Assembly (NCBI RefSeq): GCF_000310225.1
Contig: NZ_AMXF01000004.1
Location: 1-56,740 of the forward strand
Origin: Thauera phenylacetica B4P
Lineage (GTDB): Bacteria > Pseudomonadota > Gammaproteobacteria > Burkholderiales > Rhodocyclaceae
Direction: 5' to 3'
DNA length: 56,740 nt
Positions 1 to 8,127 of this stretch are shown here, in pieces. The stretch's first letter is position 1; each line of letters starts with the position of its first letter. The translations under genes were made by a program, and so were the position numbers. The notes below the pieces were generated by a model. The model searched no databases, was not told the DNA's origin, and saw nothing but the letters and a program-made list of their open reading frames with translations.

Positions 1-396
1 GGGCGCATCGGCGGCGAGGAGCCCGGGCAGGGCGCCCGGGAGGCCGGTCATGGCTTGGGTCGCGTCCGGGAGGTCGGCCGCAGGGGCCGCGACGCGCGCG
101 TCGGCAGCGGGCGCCAAGGAGGAGGTGCGCTCGGGGGAGGTGGTGTTTGCGGTGCCGGCTGTCCCGCCGTCGGGATGCTTGCGGGCCTCGCGGCGCCCGA
201 GGAAATGACTCAGTCCGGCTCCGATCAGCAGGCCGCCGATCAGCGCCGCGCCGATCGCCAGCCCGGCGCCCGCCGGAGGCTCTGCCGGCTCCGTGCCGAG
301 CGCGCCAAGCGCAGCGGGCGCGATCAGCGCAAAGCTCGCCCCGAGCAAGGGCCCGAGGCGCTGACGGAGCAGGTTGGACGGGACGATGGGGCTCAC
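1..396 (-). CDS. Hypothetical membrane protein, N-terminal part only
   Basis: A minus-strand frame runs open from a GTG at 396 to the window edge (132 codons, no stop), so only the N-terminus is seen. It has a hydrophobic segment at about residues 12-30 and a second at about 45-62, followed by a basic stretch (HFLGRREARKH) and then a Pro/Ala/Thr-rich linker. This suggests a signal or membrane anchor followed by a flexible tail. There is no in-frame ATG nearby and the ribosome-binding site is weak, so the start is uncertain. No family is recognised. A weak extended -10 (TGCTATACA in minus-strand sense) lies near 455-463. Confidence 0.4.
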   Translation of the reverse strand, partial: MSPIVPSNLLRQRLGPLLGASFALIAPAALGALGTEPAEPPAGAGLAIGAALIGGLLIGAGLSHFLGRREARKHPDGGTAGTANTTSPERTSSLAPAADARVAAPAADLPDATQAMTGLPGALPGLLAADAP

Positions 397-757
397 CTCG
401 TCAGTGGCGGCGATCGCGCAGGCCGCACGGTTTCCGTGGCTGTTGGACCCGTCCTGTATAGCACAGAACCCACCGCGGGTAGGTGGCGACACGCCGCATC
501 GGCGGGTGCTCGCGTGAAGGCGCCGTGGGAGCGCGCTTGCCCTCGAATACTGCGGGGAAATCCGCTCCCGCGGACGCCGCGTATCGGGTCCTGCTCCCCG
601 CTAGAATGACGCTCTGGCCGCCTGCCGCTTCGACCGCGCCCGGGCGTCGCCCCTTTCCCTCGCAGCGCCTGCGTCGATCGGCGGCGAGATCCGGCCGGTG
701 TTGAGGTCCGGCCCGTGTCCAGATCCGGCCGGCGAAATTCCAACCCAAGGAGTACGA
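397..757. other. Intergenic region with a degenerate REP-like palindrome
   Basis: This 361-bp gap lies between two divergent genes. The open frames in it are GC-rich shadows with no ribosome-binding site. Around 525-571 there is GTGGGAGCG, then CGCTCCCGC, an arrangement like the REP pairs elsewhere in the window but diverged. Short hairpins (CCACC/GGTGG near 470-486) are visible. No riboswitch was recognised. Confidence 0.4.
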
Positions 758-1342
758 ATGTCTTCCAGGCTCTCCCCGGATTCCCCGCTTCGCGCCGCCG
801 CGCATCCAAGCGGCGGTGTGCCCTCGGACTGGGTGCGGCGCTTTGCCGCCTTGCTGCCGGTGGGCGCGAACGTGCTCGATCTCGCCGCGGGCGGCGGGCG
901 GCATGCGCGCTGGCTCGCGGAGCGCGGCTGTCGGGTGACGGCGGTGGATCGGGACGCGGCGGCGCTCGCGACGATGAAGGGTGTGGCCGGGATCGAGACG
1001 CGCGTGCTCGATCTCGAGGGCCTGGACTGGCCGCTCGGCGGCGAGCAGTTCGACGCGGTGGTGGTCGCCAACTACCTGTACCGGCCGCGCTTCGCCGCGC
1101 TCTTCGAGCTGGTGCGCCCGGGCGGGCTGCTGATCTACGAGACCTTCATGCTCGGCAACGAGCGCTTCGGCAAGCCCTCGAACCCCGACTTCCTGCTCCG
1201 GCCGCGCGAGCTTGTGGACTGTCTTCCCGAAGGCTGGAACGTGCTCGCCTTCGAGCAGGGCGAGGTCGAGCGCCCGGCCGTGATCCAGCGCCTGTGCGCG
1301 AGGCGCGGCGCAGCACCGGGGCGCCTGCCGAGCCTGGCCTAA
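758..1342 (+). CDS. Class I SAM-dependent methyltransferase
   Basis: A 194-residue protein with a Rossmann-type methyltransferase core. Motif I is VLDLAAGGGRHARWLAERG, the acidic end of beta 2 is TAVDRD, and motif IV is FDAVVVANYLYRP, followed by RPGGLLIYETF. The ATG at 758 is chosen over upstream in-frame starts because AAGGAG lies 5-6 bases before it. The substrate cannot be read from the sequence. It is similar in size and layout to the small TehB-like/UbiE-like methyltransferases common in proteobacteria. It converges on mnmH with a 110-bp gap that shows nothing notable. Confidence 0.88.
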   Translation: MSSRLSPDSPLRAAAHPSGGVPSDWVRRFAALLPVGANVLDLAAGGGRHARWLAERGCRVTAVDRDAAALATMKGVAGIETRVLDLEGLDWPLGGEQFDAVVVANYLYRPRFAALFELVRPGGLLIYETFMLGNERFGKPSNPDFLLRPRELVDCLPEGWNVLAFEQGEVERPAVIQRLCARRGAAPGRLPSLA

Positions 1343-1452
1343 CCCCGCGCCGTGGCCTCGTTACCGTGGCATTCGCGCCTTGATGCGCTCCTCCACGGGC
1401 ACGCGCGGTTCATGTCGGACGGGGGCAGCGTTACGAGGTTCAGCGCACGCCC

Positions 1453-2505
1453 TTACCCCGCAGCCCCTGCCAGGATCCGCGTCGCGAGCTCGCGCACCCC
1501 GGCCTCGCTGAGGTCGGCGCTGTCCACCCGCAGCGCGTCGGCATAGTTCACGTAGTTGTGGTTCTGCGAACGGTGGTAGAGCGGGTCGTAGTGCTGGTCG
1601 ATCAGTTCGGCGAAGAGCTCGGGCAGGGCGTGGACGGCGGCGAGCGACTTCCAGCGCTCGAGCGTCTCGCGGCTCTGGTGTTCGCGCAGGCGGTGGAGCT
1701 TGTCCTGCAGCGCGCCCACGTCGTCGCCGAGGTAGGCATAGTCGCGCACGAGGAAAGCCAGCCGCGCCTCGCGCGTGGCGTCGATCAGCACGCAGGGCGC
1801 TTGCCGCATCGCCAGGATCAGCGGCTCGGGCACGAAGACCAGGCCGATCTTGCGGCTCTCGGCCTCGACATACACCGGGCGCGCCGGGTCTAGCCGGCGC
1901 AGGCGGTCCCACAGCAGGGTCTCGAAGCGCTTCTGCGCGGGCTGCGGGCGGTCGGGCAGGGCGCCCAGCACCGAGCCCTTGTGCGCGGCGAGGTCCTCCA
2001 GGTCGAGCACCTGCGCGCCCTGCGCCGCGAGCGCCTCGAGCACGCGCGTCTTGGCGCTGCCGGTGGGGCCGCACACGATGCGCAGCGCCAGCGTGGGCAC
2101 GATGCGCGCGATCTCGGCGATGACGTGGTGGCGAAACGCCTTGTAGCCGCCTTCGAGCTGGCGGGCATCCCAGCCCACCATGCGCAGCCAGGTGGCGAAC
2201 GAACCGCTGCGCTGGCCGCCGCGCCAGCAGTAGATCAGCGGGCGCCAGTTCTTCGGCTTGTCCTGCAGCACCGCGAGCATGTGGCGCGAAATGTTGGCGG
2301 CGACCAGTGCGCCACCCAGGCGGCGGGCGTCGAAGGCGGATTGCTGCTTGTACATGGTGCCGACGACGATGCGCTCGTCGTTGTCGAGCACCGGCAGGTT
2401 GATCGCGCCGGGGATGTGGTCTTCGGCGAACTCGGCGGGCGTGCGCGCGTCGATGATCTCGTCAAAGCCGGACAGCTGTGCTACGGTCGCGACGCCTTTT
2501 TGCAT
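1453..2505 (-). CDS. mnmH: tRNA 2-selenouridine synthase
   Basis: A 350-residue protein of the MnmH/SelU (YbbB) family. It replaces sulfur with selenium at 2-thiouridine in the tRNA wobble position, using selenophosphate. The N-terminal rhodanese domain (about 1-125) carries the catalytic loop CWRGGQRS and the segment DARTPAEFAEDHIPGA. The C-terminal half has a P-loop, CGPTGSAKT. The ATG at 2505 (MQKGVATV) gives the usual family length; longer in-frame starts run back into selD. It is divergent from selD, its selenophosphate supplier, with a 58-bp shared upstream region, so the pair is likely co-regulated. Confidence 0.95.
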   Translation of the reverse strand: MQKGVATVAQLSGFDEIIDARTPAEFAEDHIPGAINLPVLDNDERIVVGTMYKQQSAFDARRLGGALVAANISRHMLAVLQDKPKNWRPLIYCWRGGQRSGSFATWLRMVGWDARQLEGGYKAFRHHVIAEIARIVPTLALRIVCGPTGSAKTRVLEALAAQGAQVLDLEDLAAHKGSVLGALPDRPQPAQKRFETLLWDRLRRLDPARPVYVEAESRKIGLVFVPEPLILAMRQAPCVLIDATREARLAFLVRDYAYLGDDVGALQDKLHRLREHQSRETLERWKSLAAVHALPELFAELIDQHYDPLYHRSQNHNYVNYADALRVDSADLSEAGVRELATRILAGAAG

Positions 2506-2563
2506 AGTGTTGACACGACGCGCGGCGCCTCTTGCGCCGCGTGTCGCTTTCTCCCTCGGAAAC
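2506..2563. promoter_or_regulatory. Shared divergent region of mnmH and selD
   Basis: Only 58 bp separates the two start codons, so both 5' control regions lie here or overlap the coding ends. It contains an imperfect dyad (GACACG and CGGCG pairing with CGCCG and CGTGTC around 2511-2545). This could be an operator or an mRNA hairpin; no known motif is recognised. Confidence 0.4.
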
Positions 2564-3604
2564 ATGAACGAAATCAGACTGACCGAATTCTCCCACGGCG
2601 GCGGCTGCGGCTGCAAAATCGCGCCCGCCGTGCTCTCCGAACTGCTCGCCACCATGCCCGCCGGCCTGCTGCCGCCCGAGCTGCTGGTGGGCACCGACAC
2701 CGCCGACGACGCCGCGGTGTACAGGCTCAACGATCGCCAGGCCATCGTCGCCACCACCGACTTCTTCACCCCGATCGTCGACAACGCGCGCGACTTCGGC
2801 CGCATCGCCGCCACCAACGCGCTGTCGGACGTCTATGCCATGGGCGCCACGCCGATCATGGCGCTCGCGATCGTCGGCATGCCGCTCGACAAGCTGCCGC
2901 CCGAGGTGATCGGCGAGATCCTCAAGGGCGGCGCCGAGGTCTGCCGCGACGCGGGCATCCCGATCGCGGGCGGGCATTCGATCGACGTGCTCGAGCCGAT
3001 CTACGGTCTGGTCGGGCTTGGCGTGGTCGACCCCGCACGGGTGCGCACCAATGCGGGAGCCAAGGCGGGTGACGTGCTCATCCTCACCAAGCCGCTGGGC
3101 ATCGGCATCCTGTCGGCGGGGCTCAAGAAGGGGCGGCTGTCGGCAGACGGCTACGCGCAGATGATCCGATGGACCACCACGCTCAACCGCGTCGGCGCCA
3201 GGCTCGCCGACATCGACGGCGTGCACGCGGTGACCGACGTCACGGGCTTCGGCCTCGCCGGCCACCTGCTCGAGATGTGTCGCGGCGCGTCGTTGACCGG
3301 CGCGGTGCATTTCGACGCGCTGCCGGTCATCGAGGAGGCGCGCGTGCTGGTGCAGGACGGCGTCGCCACCGGCGCATCGACGCGCAACTGGGCGAGCTAT
3401 GGCGCCGACGTCGATCTGCCGGCGGATGCGCCGGAGTGGCAGCGCAAGCTCGTCACCGACCCGCAGACCTCGGGCGGGCTGTTGATCGCCTGCGCGCCGG
3501 AGGCCGTCGAGGCCGTGCAGGCCGCGGTGCGTGCCGAACAGGGCGAGGCCGGGACGATCGTCGGCGAGATGAGCTCGGGCCCCGCCCGCGTCGTCTTCGG
3601 CTGA
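2564..3604 (+). CDS. selD: Selenide, water dikinase (selenophosphate synthase), Cys form
   Basis: A 346-residue protein making selenophosphate from selenide and ATP. The product feeds both SelA (Sec-tRNA) and MnmH (tRNA 2-selenouridine). The N-terminal glycine-rich loop GGGCGCKIAP has cysteine at the position that is selenocysteine in some SelD proteins, so this one does not itself need UGA decoding. Other family blocks seen are DDAAVY, TTDFFTPIVDN, AGGHSID and TDPQTSGGLL. The ATG at 2564 gives normal family length. The 3' end is followed after 7 bp by two REP pairs. Confidence 0.97.
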   Translation: MNEIRLTEFSHGGGCGCKIAPAVLSELLATMPAGLLPPELLVGTDTADDAAVYRLNDRQAIVATTDFFTPIVDNARDFGRIAATNALSDVYAMGATPIMALAIVGMPLDKLPPEVIGEILKGGAEVCRDAGIPIAGGHSIDVLEPIYGLVGLGVVDPARVRTNAGAKAGDVLILTKPLGIGILSAGLKKGRLSADGYAQMIRWTTTLNRVGARLADIDGVHAVTDVTGFGLAGHLLEMCRGASLTGAVHFDALPVIEEARVLVQDGVATGASTRNWASYGADVDLPADAPEWQRKLVTDPQTSGGLLIACAPEAVEAVQAAVRAEQGEAGTIVGEMSSGPARVVFG

Positions 3605-3611
3605 TGTACTT

Positions 3612-3702
3612 GTAGGAGCGGCGGCAGCCGCGAACGGGCGGTCCCGCATTCGACGCGCGTGCCGACCATCGCCGCCGAATTCGCGCCTGCCGGCGCTCCT
3701 AC
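3612..3702. repeat. REP pair (REPIN), copy 1 after selD
   Basis: A 91-bp unit starting GTAGGAGCGGCGGCAGCCGC and ending with the reverse complement of a sister element (GCGCC-GGCA-GGCGC hairpin, then CTCCTAC). Each half is a GTAG tetranucleotide followed by a 5-bp hairpin with a GGCA loop, the hallmark of REP sequences mobilised by RAYT (TnpA-REP) enzymes. The two halves face each other, as in a REPIN. Confidence 0.85.
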
Positions 3703-3729
3703 AGAAACCGCCGCCCGTCCAGGCCCCCT

Positions 3730-3820
3730 GTAGGAGCGGCGGCAGCCGCGAACGGGCGGTCCCGTAATCGACGCGCGTGCCGACCATCGCCGCCGAATTC
3801 GCGCCTGCCGGCGCTCCTAC
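3730..3820. repeat. REP pair (REPIN), copy 2
   Basis: A second 91-bp copy, nearly identical to 3612-3702 including its internal spacer, 27 bp downstream. Together they form a direct tandem array between the convergent genes selD and tesA, where they may also form mRNA 3'-end hairpins. Confidence 0.85.
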
Positions 3821-3837
3821 AGGAAGCGGCGCGCGCT

Positions 3838-4473
3838 TCATCTGCGCGCCGACTTCTTTCCTTCGCTGGCCAGCAGCGGGTGCAGGCCGGCCCACACAGT
3901 GTCGACGATGCGAGGCTGCGCCTCGGCGGCGGGGTGGATGCCGTCGGTGAGGAAAAGCTCGGGCCGGTCGGCGAAGCCGTCCATCAGGAAGGGCACGAGC
4001 GGCACCTTCTTCGCCTCGGCCACGTCGGCGAAGACCTCCGCGAAGCGTCGCGTGTAGGCCGGGCCGTAGTTCGGTGGCATGCGCATGCCCACCAGCAGCA
4101 CGCGCGCGCCCGCCTCGCGCGCGGCATCGATCATCGCGCCCAGGTTGTCCGCGAGCAGTTGCGGCTTGAGGCCGCGCAGGCCGTCGTTGGCGCCGAGCTC
4201 CAGGATCACCAGCGTGGGCGAGTGTTCGGCGAGCGCGGCGGGCAGGCGGGTGCGGCCACCCGACGAGGTCTCGCCGGATACACTCGCGTTGACGACGACA
4301 TGGCGGAACCCTTCGGCCTGCAGACGCGTCTGCAACAGGGCGGGCCAGTCCTGGCCCTGATCCAGGCCGTAGCCGGCCGACAGGCTGTCGCCCCAGACGA
4401 GGATCGTGTCGGCGCGGGCGAGCGCGGACAAGAAGAACATGAAGACGAAGGGAATGATGAAACGCAAGGGCAT
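3838..4473 (-). CDS. tesA: SGNH-family arylesterase / thioesterase I (TesA type)
   Basis: A 211-residue secreted lipolytic enzyme. The signal peptide (about 1-21, FIIPFVFMFFLSALARA) is followed by the SGNH blocks: GDSLSAGYG with the nucleophile Ser, the oxyanion Gly in the SGETSSGG region, ELGANDGLRG with Asn, and TDGIHP with the catalytic Asp and His. The family hydrolyses acyl-CoA thioesters, lysophospholipids and aryl esters in the periplasm. The ATG at 4473 has GGAG upstream and leaves the signal peptide at the N-terminus. Its 5' end overlaps that of the divergent ATPase gene by 20 bp, the classical tesA/ybbA arrangement. Confidence 0.93.
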   Translation of the reverse strand: MPLRFIIPFVFMFFLSALARADTILVWGDSLSAGYGLDQGQDWPALLQTRLQAEGFRHVVVNASVSGETSSGGRTRLPAALAEHSPTLVILELGANDGLRGLKPQLLADNLGAMIDAAREAGARVLLVGMRMPPNYGPAYTRRFAEVFADVAEAKKVPLVPFLMDGFADRPELFLTDGIHPAAEAQPRIVDTVWAGLHPLLASEGKKSARR

Positions 4474-5182
4474 CGAGTTCTCCAATCCGGTCATCGAGGT
4501 CGATGACCTGTGCAAGCAGGTCACCCTGGCCGACGGCCAGGGCGACCTGCAGATTCTGCAGGACATCCGCTTTGCCGTGGGCGCGGGCGAGTCGGTGGCG
4601 ATCGTCGGCGCGTCCGGCTCCGGCAAATCGACCCTTCTGGGATTGCTCGCCGGGCTGGACGTTCCCGCGAGCGGCACGGTGCGGGTGCAGGGGCGCGACC
4701 TCTTCGCGCTCGATGAGGACGCACGCGCGGCGCTGCGCGGCGAGTCGATCGGCTTCGTGTTCCAGTCCTTCCAGCTGCTGCCGGCGCTGACCGCGCTGGA
4801 GAACGTGATGCTGCCGCTGGAGCTCGCCGGCGTGGACGACGCGCGTGTGATCGCCACGCAGTGGCTGCAGCGCGTGGGCCTGGGCAGTCGGCTTACGCAT
4901 TATCCCAAGCACCTGTCGGGCGGCGAGCAGCAGCGCGTCGCGCTCGCGCGCGCCTTCGCGCCCGACCCGCGGGTGCTGCTCGCCGACGAGCCCACCGGCA
5001 ACCTCGACGCCGAGACGGGGCGGGCGATCATCGAGCTCATGTTCGCCCTCAACCGCGAGCAGGGCACCACGCTGATCCTGGTCACCCACGACGAGTCGCT
5101 CGCCCGCCGCTGCAGCCGCGTGCTGAGGATGGATGCGGGGCGCTTGCGCGAGGCGGAGAGCGCGGGAATCGCCACGCCGTAG
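4454..5182 (+). CDS. ABC transporter ATP-binding protein (YbbA/LolD family)
   Basis: A 242-residue ATPase. Walker A is GASGSGKST, the Q-loop is FVFQSFQLLPALTALENV, the signature is LSGGEQQRVALARAFA, Walker B is [12 protein letters not shown] and the switch is VTHD. The order and signature match the LolD/MacB/YbbA group that powers FtsX-like permeases. In many proteobacteria the partner permease YbbP follows; here no permease follows, only repeats. The ATG at 4454 has GAAGGGA just upstream (4457 is possible). The stop codon TAG at 5180-5182 belongs to the GTAG head of a REP element, so the native 3' end may have been changed by REP insertion. Confidence 0.9.
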   Translation: MMKRKGIEFSNPVIEVDDLCKQVTLADGQGDLQILQDIRFAVGAGESVAIVGASGSGKSTLLGLLAGLDVPASGTVRVQGRDLFALDEDARAALRGESIGFVFQSFQLLPALTALENVMLPLELAGVDDARVIATQWLQRVGLGSRLTHYPKHLSGGEQQRVALARAFAPDPRVLLADEPTGNLDAETGRAIIELMFALNREQGTTLILVTHDESLARRCSRVLRMDAGRLREAESAGIATP

Positions 5183-5510
5183 GAGCGGCGGCAGCCACGA
5201 AAATGTAGGAGCGGCGGCAGCCGCGAAGAGGGCGGCGGAGTATTCGACGCGAACGACGGAGCCGGACGTCCCTATTCGCGCCTTCCGGCGCTCCTACATG
5301 GGGCGGCGCGGGGAGCGGAGGATGAAGGCGGGGCGCTTGCGCGAGGCGGAGAGCGCGGGAATCGCCACGCCGTAGGAGCGGCGGCAGCCGCGAAAATGTA
5401 GGAGCGGCGGTAGCCGCGAAGAGGGCGGCGCAGCATTCGACGCGAACGACGGAGCCGGGCGTCCCTGTTCGCGCCTTCCGGCGCTCCTGCAGGAGGACAG
5501 CGCGGGGAAC
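5125..5510. repeat. 193-bp tandem duplication carrying the ATPase gene 3' end and REP elements
   Basis: Two direct copies with an offset of exactly 193 bp (for example GAGGAT at 5125 and 5318, GTAG at 5179 and 5372, 5205 and 5398). Each holds the last ~19 codons of the ATPase gene, two forward REPs and one reverse REP (reverse ones at 5275-5297 and 5468-5490). Copy 2 therefore contains a dead fragment of the ATPase C-terminus. The copies differ by point changes, so the event is not brand new. The rest of the gap to serB (5511-5631) shows no gene. Confidence 0.85.
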
Positions 5511-5631
5511 ACGGGGTGCGGCGTTCGTCGTGGCCGACGATGCCGCTGGCCATAGCCGCGTCTCCCGGGGCTCCGACCATCTTCGCGGCGCAGGAGCGCC
5601 GGAAGCTGCGGATGGGAAGGTGGAGCGCCGC

Positions 5632-6474
5632 CTAAGCCCCGCCCGGGCCGAACAGGTCGAGGATGCCGTCCAGCCCGGTGTGGTCGAGGCAGCAGTGGGC
5701 GACGTCGCGCAGCACCGGCTTGGCGTGGAAGGCGACCCCGAACCCGGCGGCGCGCAGCATGGGGATGTCGTTGGCGCCGTCACCGGCGGCGATCACCTGC
5801 TCGGGCTTGAGGCCCAACTCGTCGCGCGCGCGCTCGAGGTGCGCGGCCTTGGCCTCGCCGTCCACGATGTCGCCGATCACCTTGCCGGTGAGCTTGCCGT
5901 CGTACACCTCGAGCTGGTTCGCCCAGGCATAGTCGAAGCCGAGCCGCGACTTGAGCCGGTCGGTGAAATACGTGAATCCCCCCGACACCAGCATCGTGCG
6001 GATGCCCGCGCGCTGCAGGCCCTGCAGCAGGCGTTCGGCCCCCGGGTTGAGCTGCAGGCGGTGATCGAAGACCTCGGCGAGCGCGCTCTCGGGCAAGCCC
6101 GCGAGCAATGCCACGCGCCGCGTCAGCGACTCGCGGAAGTCGATCTCGCCCTGCATCGCCGCCTCGGTGATCGCCGCGACCTCGGCCTTGAGGCCCTGCA
6201 TGTCGGCGATCTCGTCGATGCACTCGATGTTGATCAGCGTCGAGTCCATGTCGGTCACGAAGAGCCCGAAGTCGCTCAGCTGGCGACCTTCGGGCAGCCA
6301 CACGTGATCGAGTCCGCCGGCCGTGCACGCCGCCACCAGGCCTTCGGCAGGCTTCGCGCCGACGAGGCGGAAGGAGCGCGTGGTGATCTGCTCGATCGCG
6401 CTCGCCTCGGCGACCTTGGCGACGTTCTTGAGCGCGACGCTGTCGACGTCCTCGGCCAGCACGACCAGGTTCAT
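5632..6474 (-). CDS. serB: Phosphoserine phosphatase
   Basis: A 280-residue HAD-family enzyme for the last step of serine synthesis. Motif I is FVTDMDSTLI (nucleophile and acid Asp), motif II LVSGGFTYFTD, and motif III/IV KPEQVIAAGDGANDIPML. An N-terminal ~75-residue ACT-like regulatory part precedes the catalytic domain, as in SerB. The ATG at 6474 overlaps the aroG stop codon (ATGA), so the two genes are co-transcribed and coupled. Confidence 0.96.
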   Translation of the reverse strand: MNLVVLAEDVDSVALKNVAKVAEASAIEQITTRSFRLVGAKPAEGLVAACTAGGLDHVWLPEGRQLSDFGLFVTDMDSTLINIECIDEIADMQGLKAEVAAITEAAMQGEIDFRESLTRRVALLAGLPESALAEVFDHRLQLNPGAERLLQGLQRAGIRTMLVSGGFTYFTDRLKSRLGFDYAWANQLEVYDGKLTGKVIGDIVDGEAKAAHLERARDELGLKPEQVIAAGDGANDIPMLRAAGFGVAFHAKPVLRDVAHCCLDHTGLDGILDLFGPGGA

Positions 6475-7547
6475 GCGCGCCGCTCCTGCTTGGGCAGCAC
6501 CTCGCGCAGCACGGCGGCCGACTTGCGGATCATGTCCTCGGTCGTCGCCCAGTCGACGCAGGCGTCGGTGACCGAGCAGCCGTACTTGAGCTGCGACAGG
6601 TCGGCCGGGATCGGCTGGTTGCCGGCCTCGAGGTTGCTCTCGATCATCAGGCCGACGATCGACTGGTTGCCCTCGCGGATCTGGTGCATGACGTCCTTCA
6701 TCACCAGGGGTTGGTACTCGGGCTTCTTCCAAGAGTTGGCGTGCGAGCAGTCGACCACGATGTTCTTCGCCAGCCTCGCCTTCGCGAGCGCCTGCTCGGC
6801 CAGCGACACCGACACCGTGTCGTAGTTGGGACGACCGCCGCCGCCGCGCAGCACCACGTGGCCGTAGCGGTTGCCGCGCGTGCGCGTGACCGCCGACTGG
6901 CCCTGGCTGTTGATGCCGAGGAAGCTGTGCGGGCTGCCTGCCGAGAGGATCGCGTTGATCGCCACCTCGAGATCGCCGTCGGTGGCGTTCTTGAAGCCGA
7001 CCGGCGTCGACAGGCCCGAGGCCATCTCGCGGTGGGTCTGGGATTCGGAGGTGCGTGCGCCGATCGCGGTCCAGGCGATCAGGTCGCCGTAATACTGCGG
7101 CGCGATCGGGTCGAGCGCCTCGGTGGCCGTGGGCAGGCCGAGCTCGCACACGTCGAGGAGGAACTTGCGCGCGCGCTCCATGCCGACGTCGATGCGGAAG
7201 GAGTCGTCCATGAAGGGGTCGTTGATGAAGCCCTTCCAGCCGGTCGAGGTGCGCGGCTTCTCGAAATACACCCGCATCACCAGCAGCAGCACGTCGGAGA
7301 CCTCGTCGGCGAGCGCCTTCAGCCGCCGCGCATAGTCCAGCCCGGCCACCGGGTCATGGATCGAGCACGGCCCGACCACCACGAACACGCGCGCATCCTT
7401 GCGGTCGAGGATGTCCATGACCGCCTTGCGCCCGGCCACCACCGCGGCCGCGGCGCGATCGGTCAGCGGCACACGCGCCTTCACCTCGTCCGGCGAGGGC
7501 ATGTGGTCGAAGGCGAGGACGTTGAGGTTTTCGGTCTGGGTGGGCAT
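6471..7547 (-). CDS. aroG: 3-deoxy-7-phosphoheptulonate synthase, class I (AroG/F/H type)
   Basis: A 358-residue DAHP synthase that condenses phosphoenolpyruvate and erythrose 4-phosphate, the entry to aromatic amino-acid synthesis. Class I landmarks are VVGPCSIHDP, MRVYFEKPRTSTGWKG, GARTSESQTHREMASG, VLRGGGG and DCSHANSWK. Full length. Which feedback-sensitivity type (Phe, Tyr or Trp) it is cannot be told from sequence alone. The ATG at 7547 begins MPTQTENLNV. It is first in the aroG-serB operon. Confidence 0.96.
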   Translation of the reverse strand: MPTQTENLNVLAFDHMPSPDEVKARVPLTDRAAAAVVAGRKAVMDILDRKDARVFVVVGPCSIHDPVAGLDYARRLKALADEVSDVLLLVMRVYFEKPRTSTGWKGFINDPFMDDSFRIDVGMERARKFLLDVCELGLPTATEALDPIAPQYYGDLIAWTAIGARTSESQTHREMASGLSTPVGFKNATDGDLEVAINAILSAGSPHSFLGINSQGQSAVTRTRGNRYGHVVLRGGGGRPNYDTVSVSLAEQALAKARLAKNIVVDCSHANSWKKPEYQPLVMKDVMHQIREGNQSIVGLMIESNLEAGNQPIPADLSQLKYGCSVTDACVDWATTEDMIRKSAAVLREVLPKQERRA

Positions 7548-7663
7548 TGCGGGCGACTCCGGTTGCTGCCTTGAAAGCCTGCAATTGTAACGCCCGTGTC
7601 GGGGTGTGTCCGCGGAGATTTGCGCCGCGGCCGGGTGAAGGCCCAGGGCCGCGGCGTGCAGGC

Positions 7664-8089
7664 TCAGTATCGGATGGCGATGCTGATGGAGGCCGGATCG
7701 GCCCCGACCTCGAAGGCGCTGTCCTCGAAGGCCGGGGGGCCGGAGACGGTTGGGTCCTTGGACAAGCCGTAGCCTTCGGTCGGAAACATGCCGAAGCGGC
7801 GGTCGAGCTCGCCGTCGCCGTCCTCGTCATGATAGGCCATGATCGCGTAGCGGCCGGCCGCCAAGGCAGGAAAGCTCACGGTGACGGTGCCGGTCGCAGC
7901 CGGCACCTGCTGGATGGCGAGCGCGTGCGCCTCCTTGCGGAAGGTCTTCGGGTCGTCATACAGCCCCACGCGCATGCTCCCGCGATCGTGCCCGATCCCC
8001 GTGAGGGTGACTTGAAGCGTGCTCTCCTGGGCGAGCGCCGACGTGGCGGTCGCGGCAGAGAGGAGGAAGGCGAGCAGATGCGAAGTCAT
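7664..8089 (-). CDS. Secreted DUF2141-family protein
   Basis: A 141-residue protein with a signal peptide (about 1-20, ending ATSALA-Q). The mature domain has the pattern of DUF2141 (LQVTLTGI...GSMRVGLYDD...FPALAAGRYAIMAYHDEDGDGELD). The DEDGDGELD stretch resembles a calcium-binding loop. The function of the family is unknown; it is expected in the periplasm. It is the last gene of a three-gene minus-strand set with the DsrE-like and DUF3817 proteins. Confidence 0.85.
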   Translation of the reverse strand: MTSHLLAFLLSAATATSALAQESTLQVTLTGIGHDRGSMRVGLYDDPKTFRKEAHALAIQQVPAATGTVTVSFPALAAGRYAIMAYHDEDGDGELDRRFGMFPTEGYGLSKDPTVSGPPAFEDSAFEVGADPASISIAIRY

Positions 8090-8127
8090 GGCGTGGGGCG
8101 CTTGCGGCGGCGTTCGGAGAAGGCTGG

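Noticed and set aside
55-609. A plus-strand 184-codon frame at the left end of the window.
   Set aside because: It overlaps the minus-strand partial gene, is Arg/Gly-rich and has no ribosome-binding site or family resemblance.
2612-2620. selD as a selenoprotein.
   Set aside because: The catalytic position is a cysteine codon (TGC in GGCTGCGGCTGC), not TGA.
2462-5089. An 875-codon minus-strand frame opposite selD, REPs and the ATPase gene.
   Set aside because: It lies antisense to recognisable genes, has low-complexity Arg/Gly/Ala content and matches no protein family; it is a GC-rich shadow frame.
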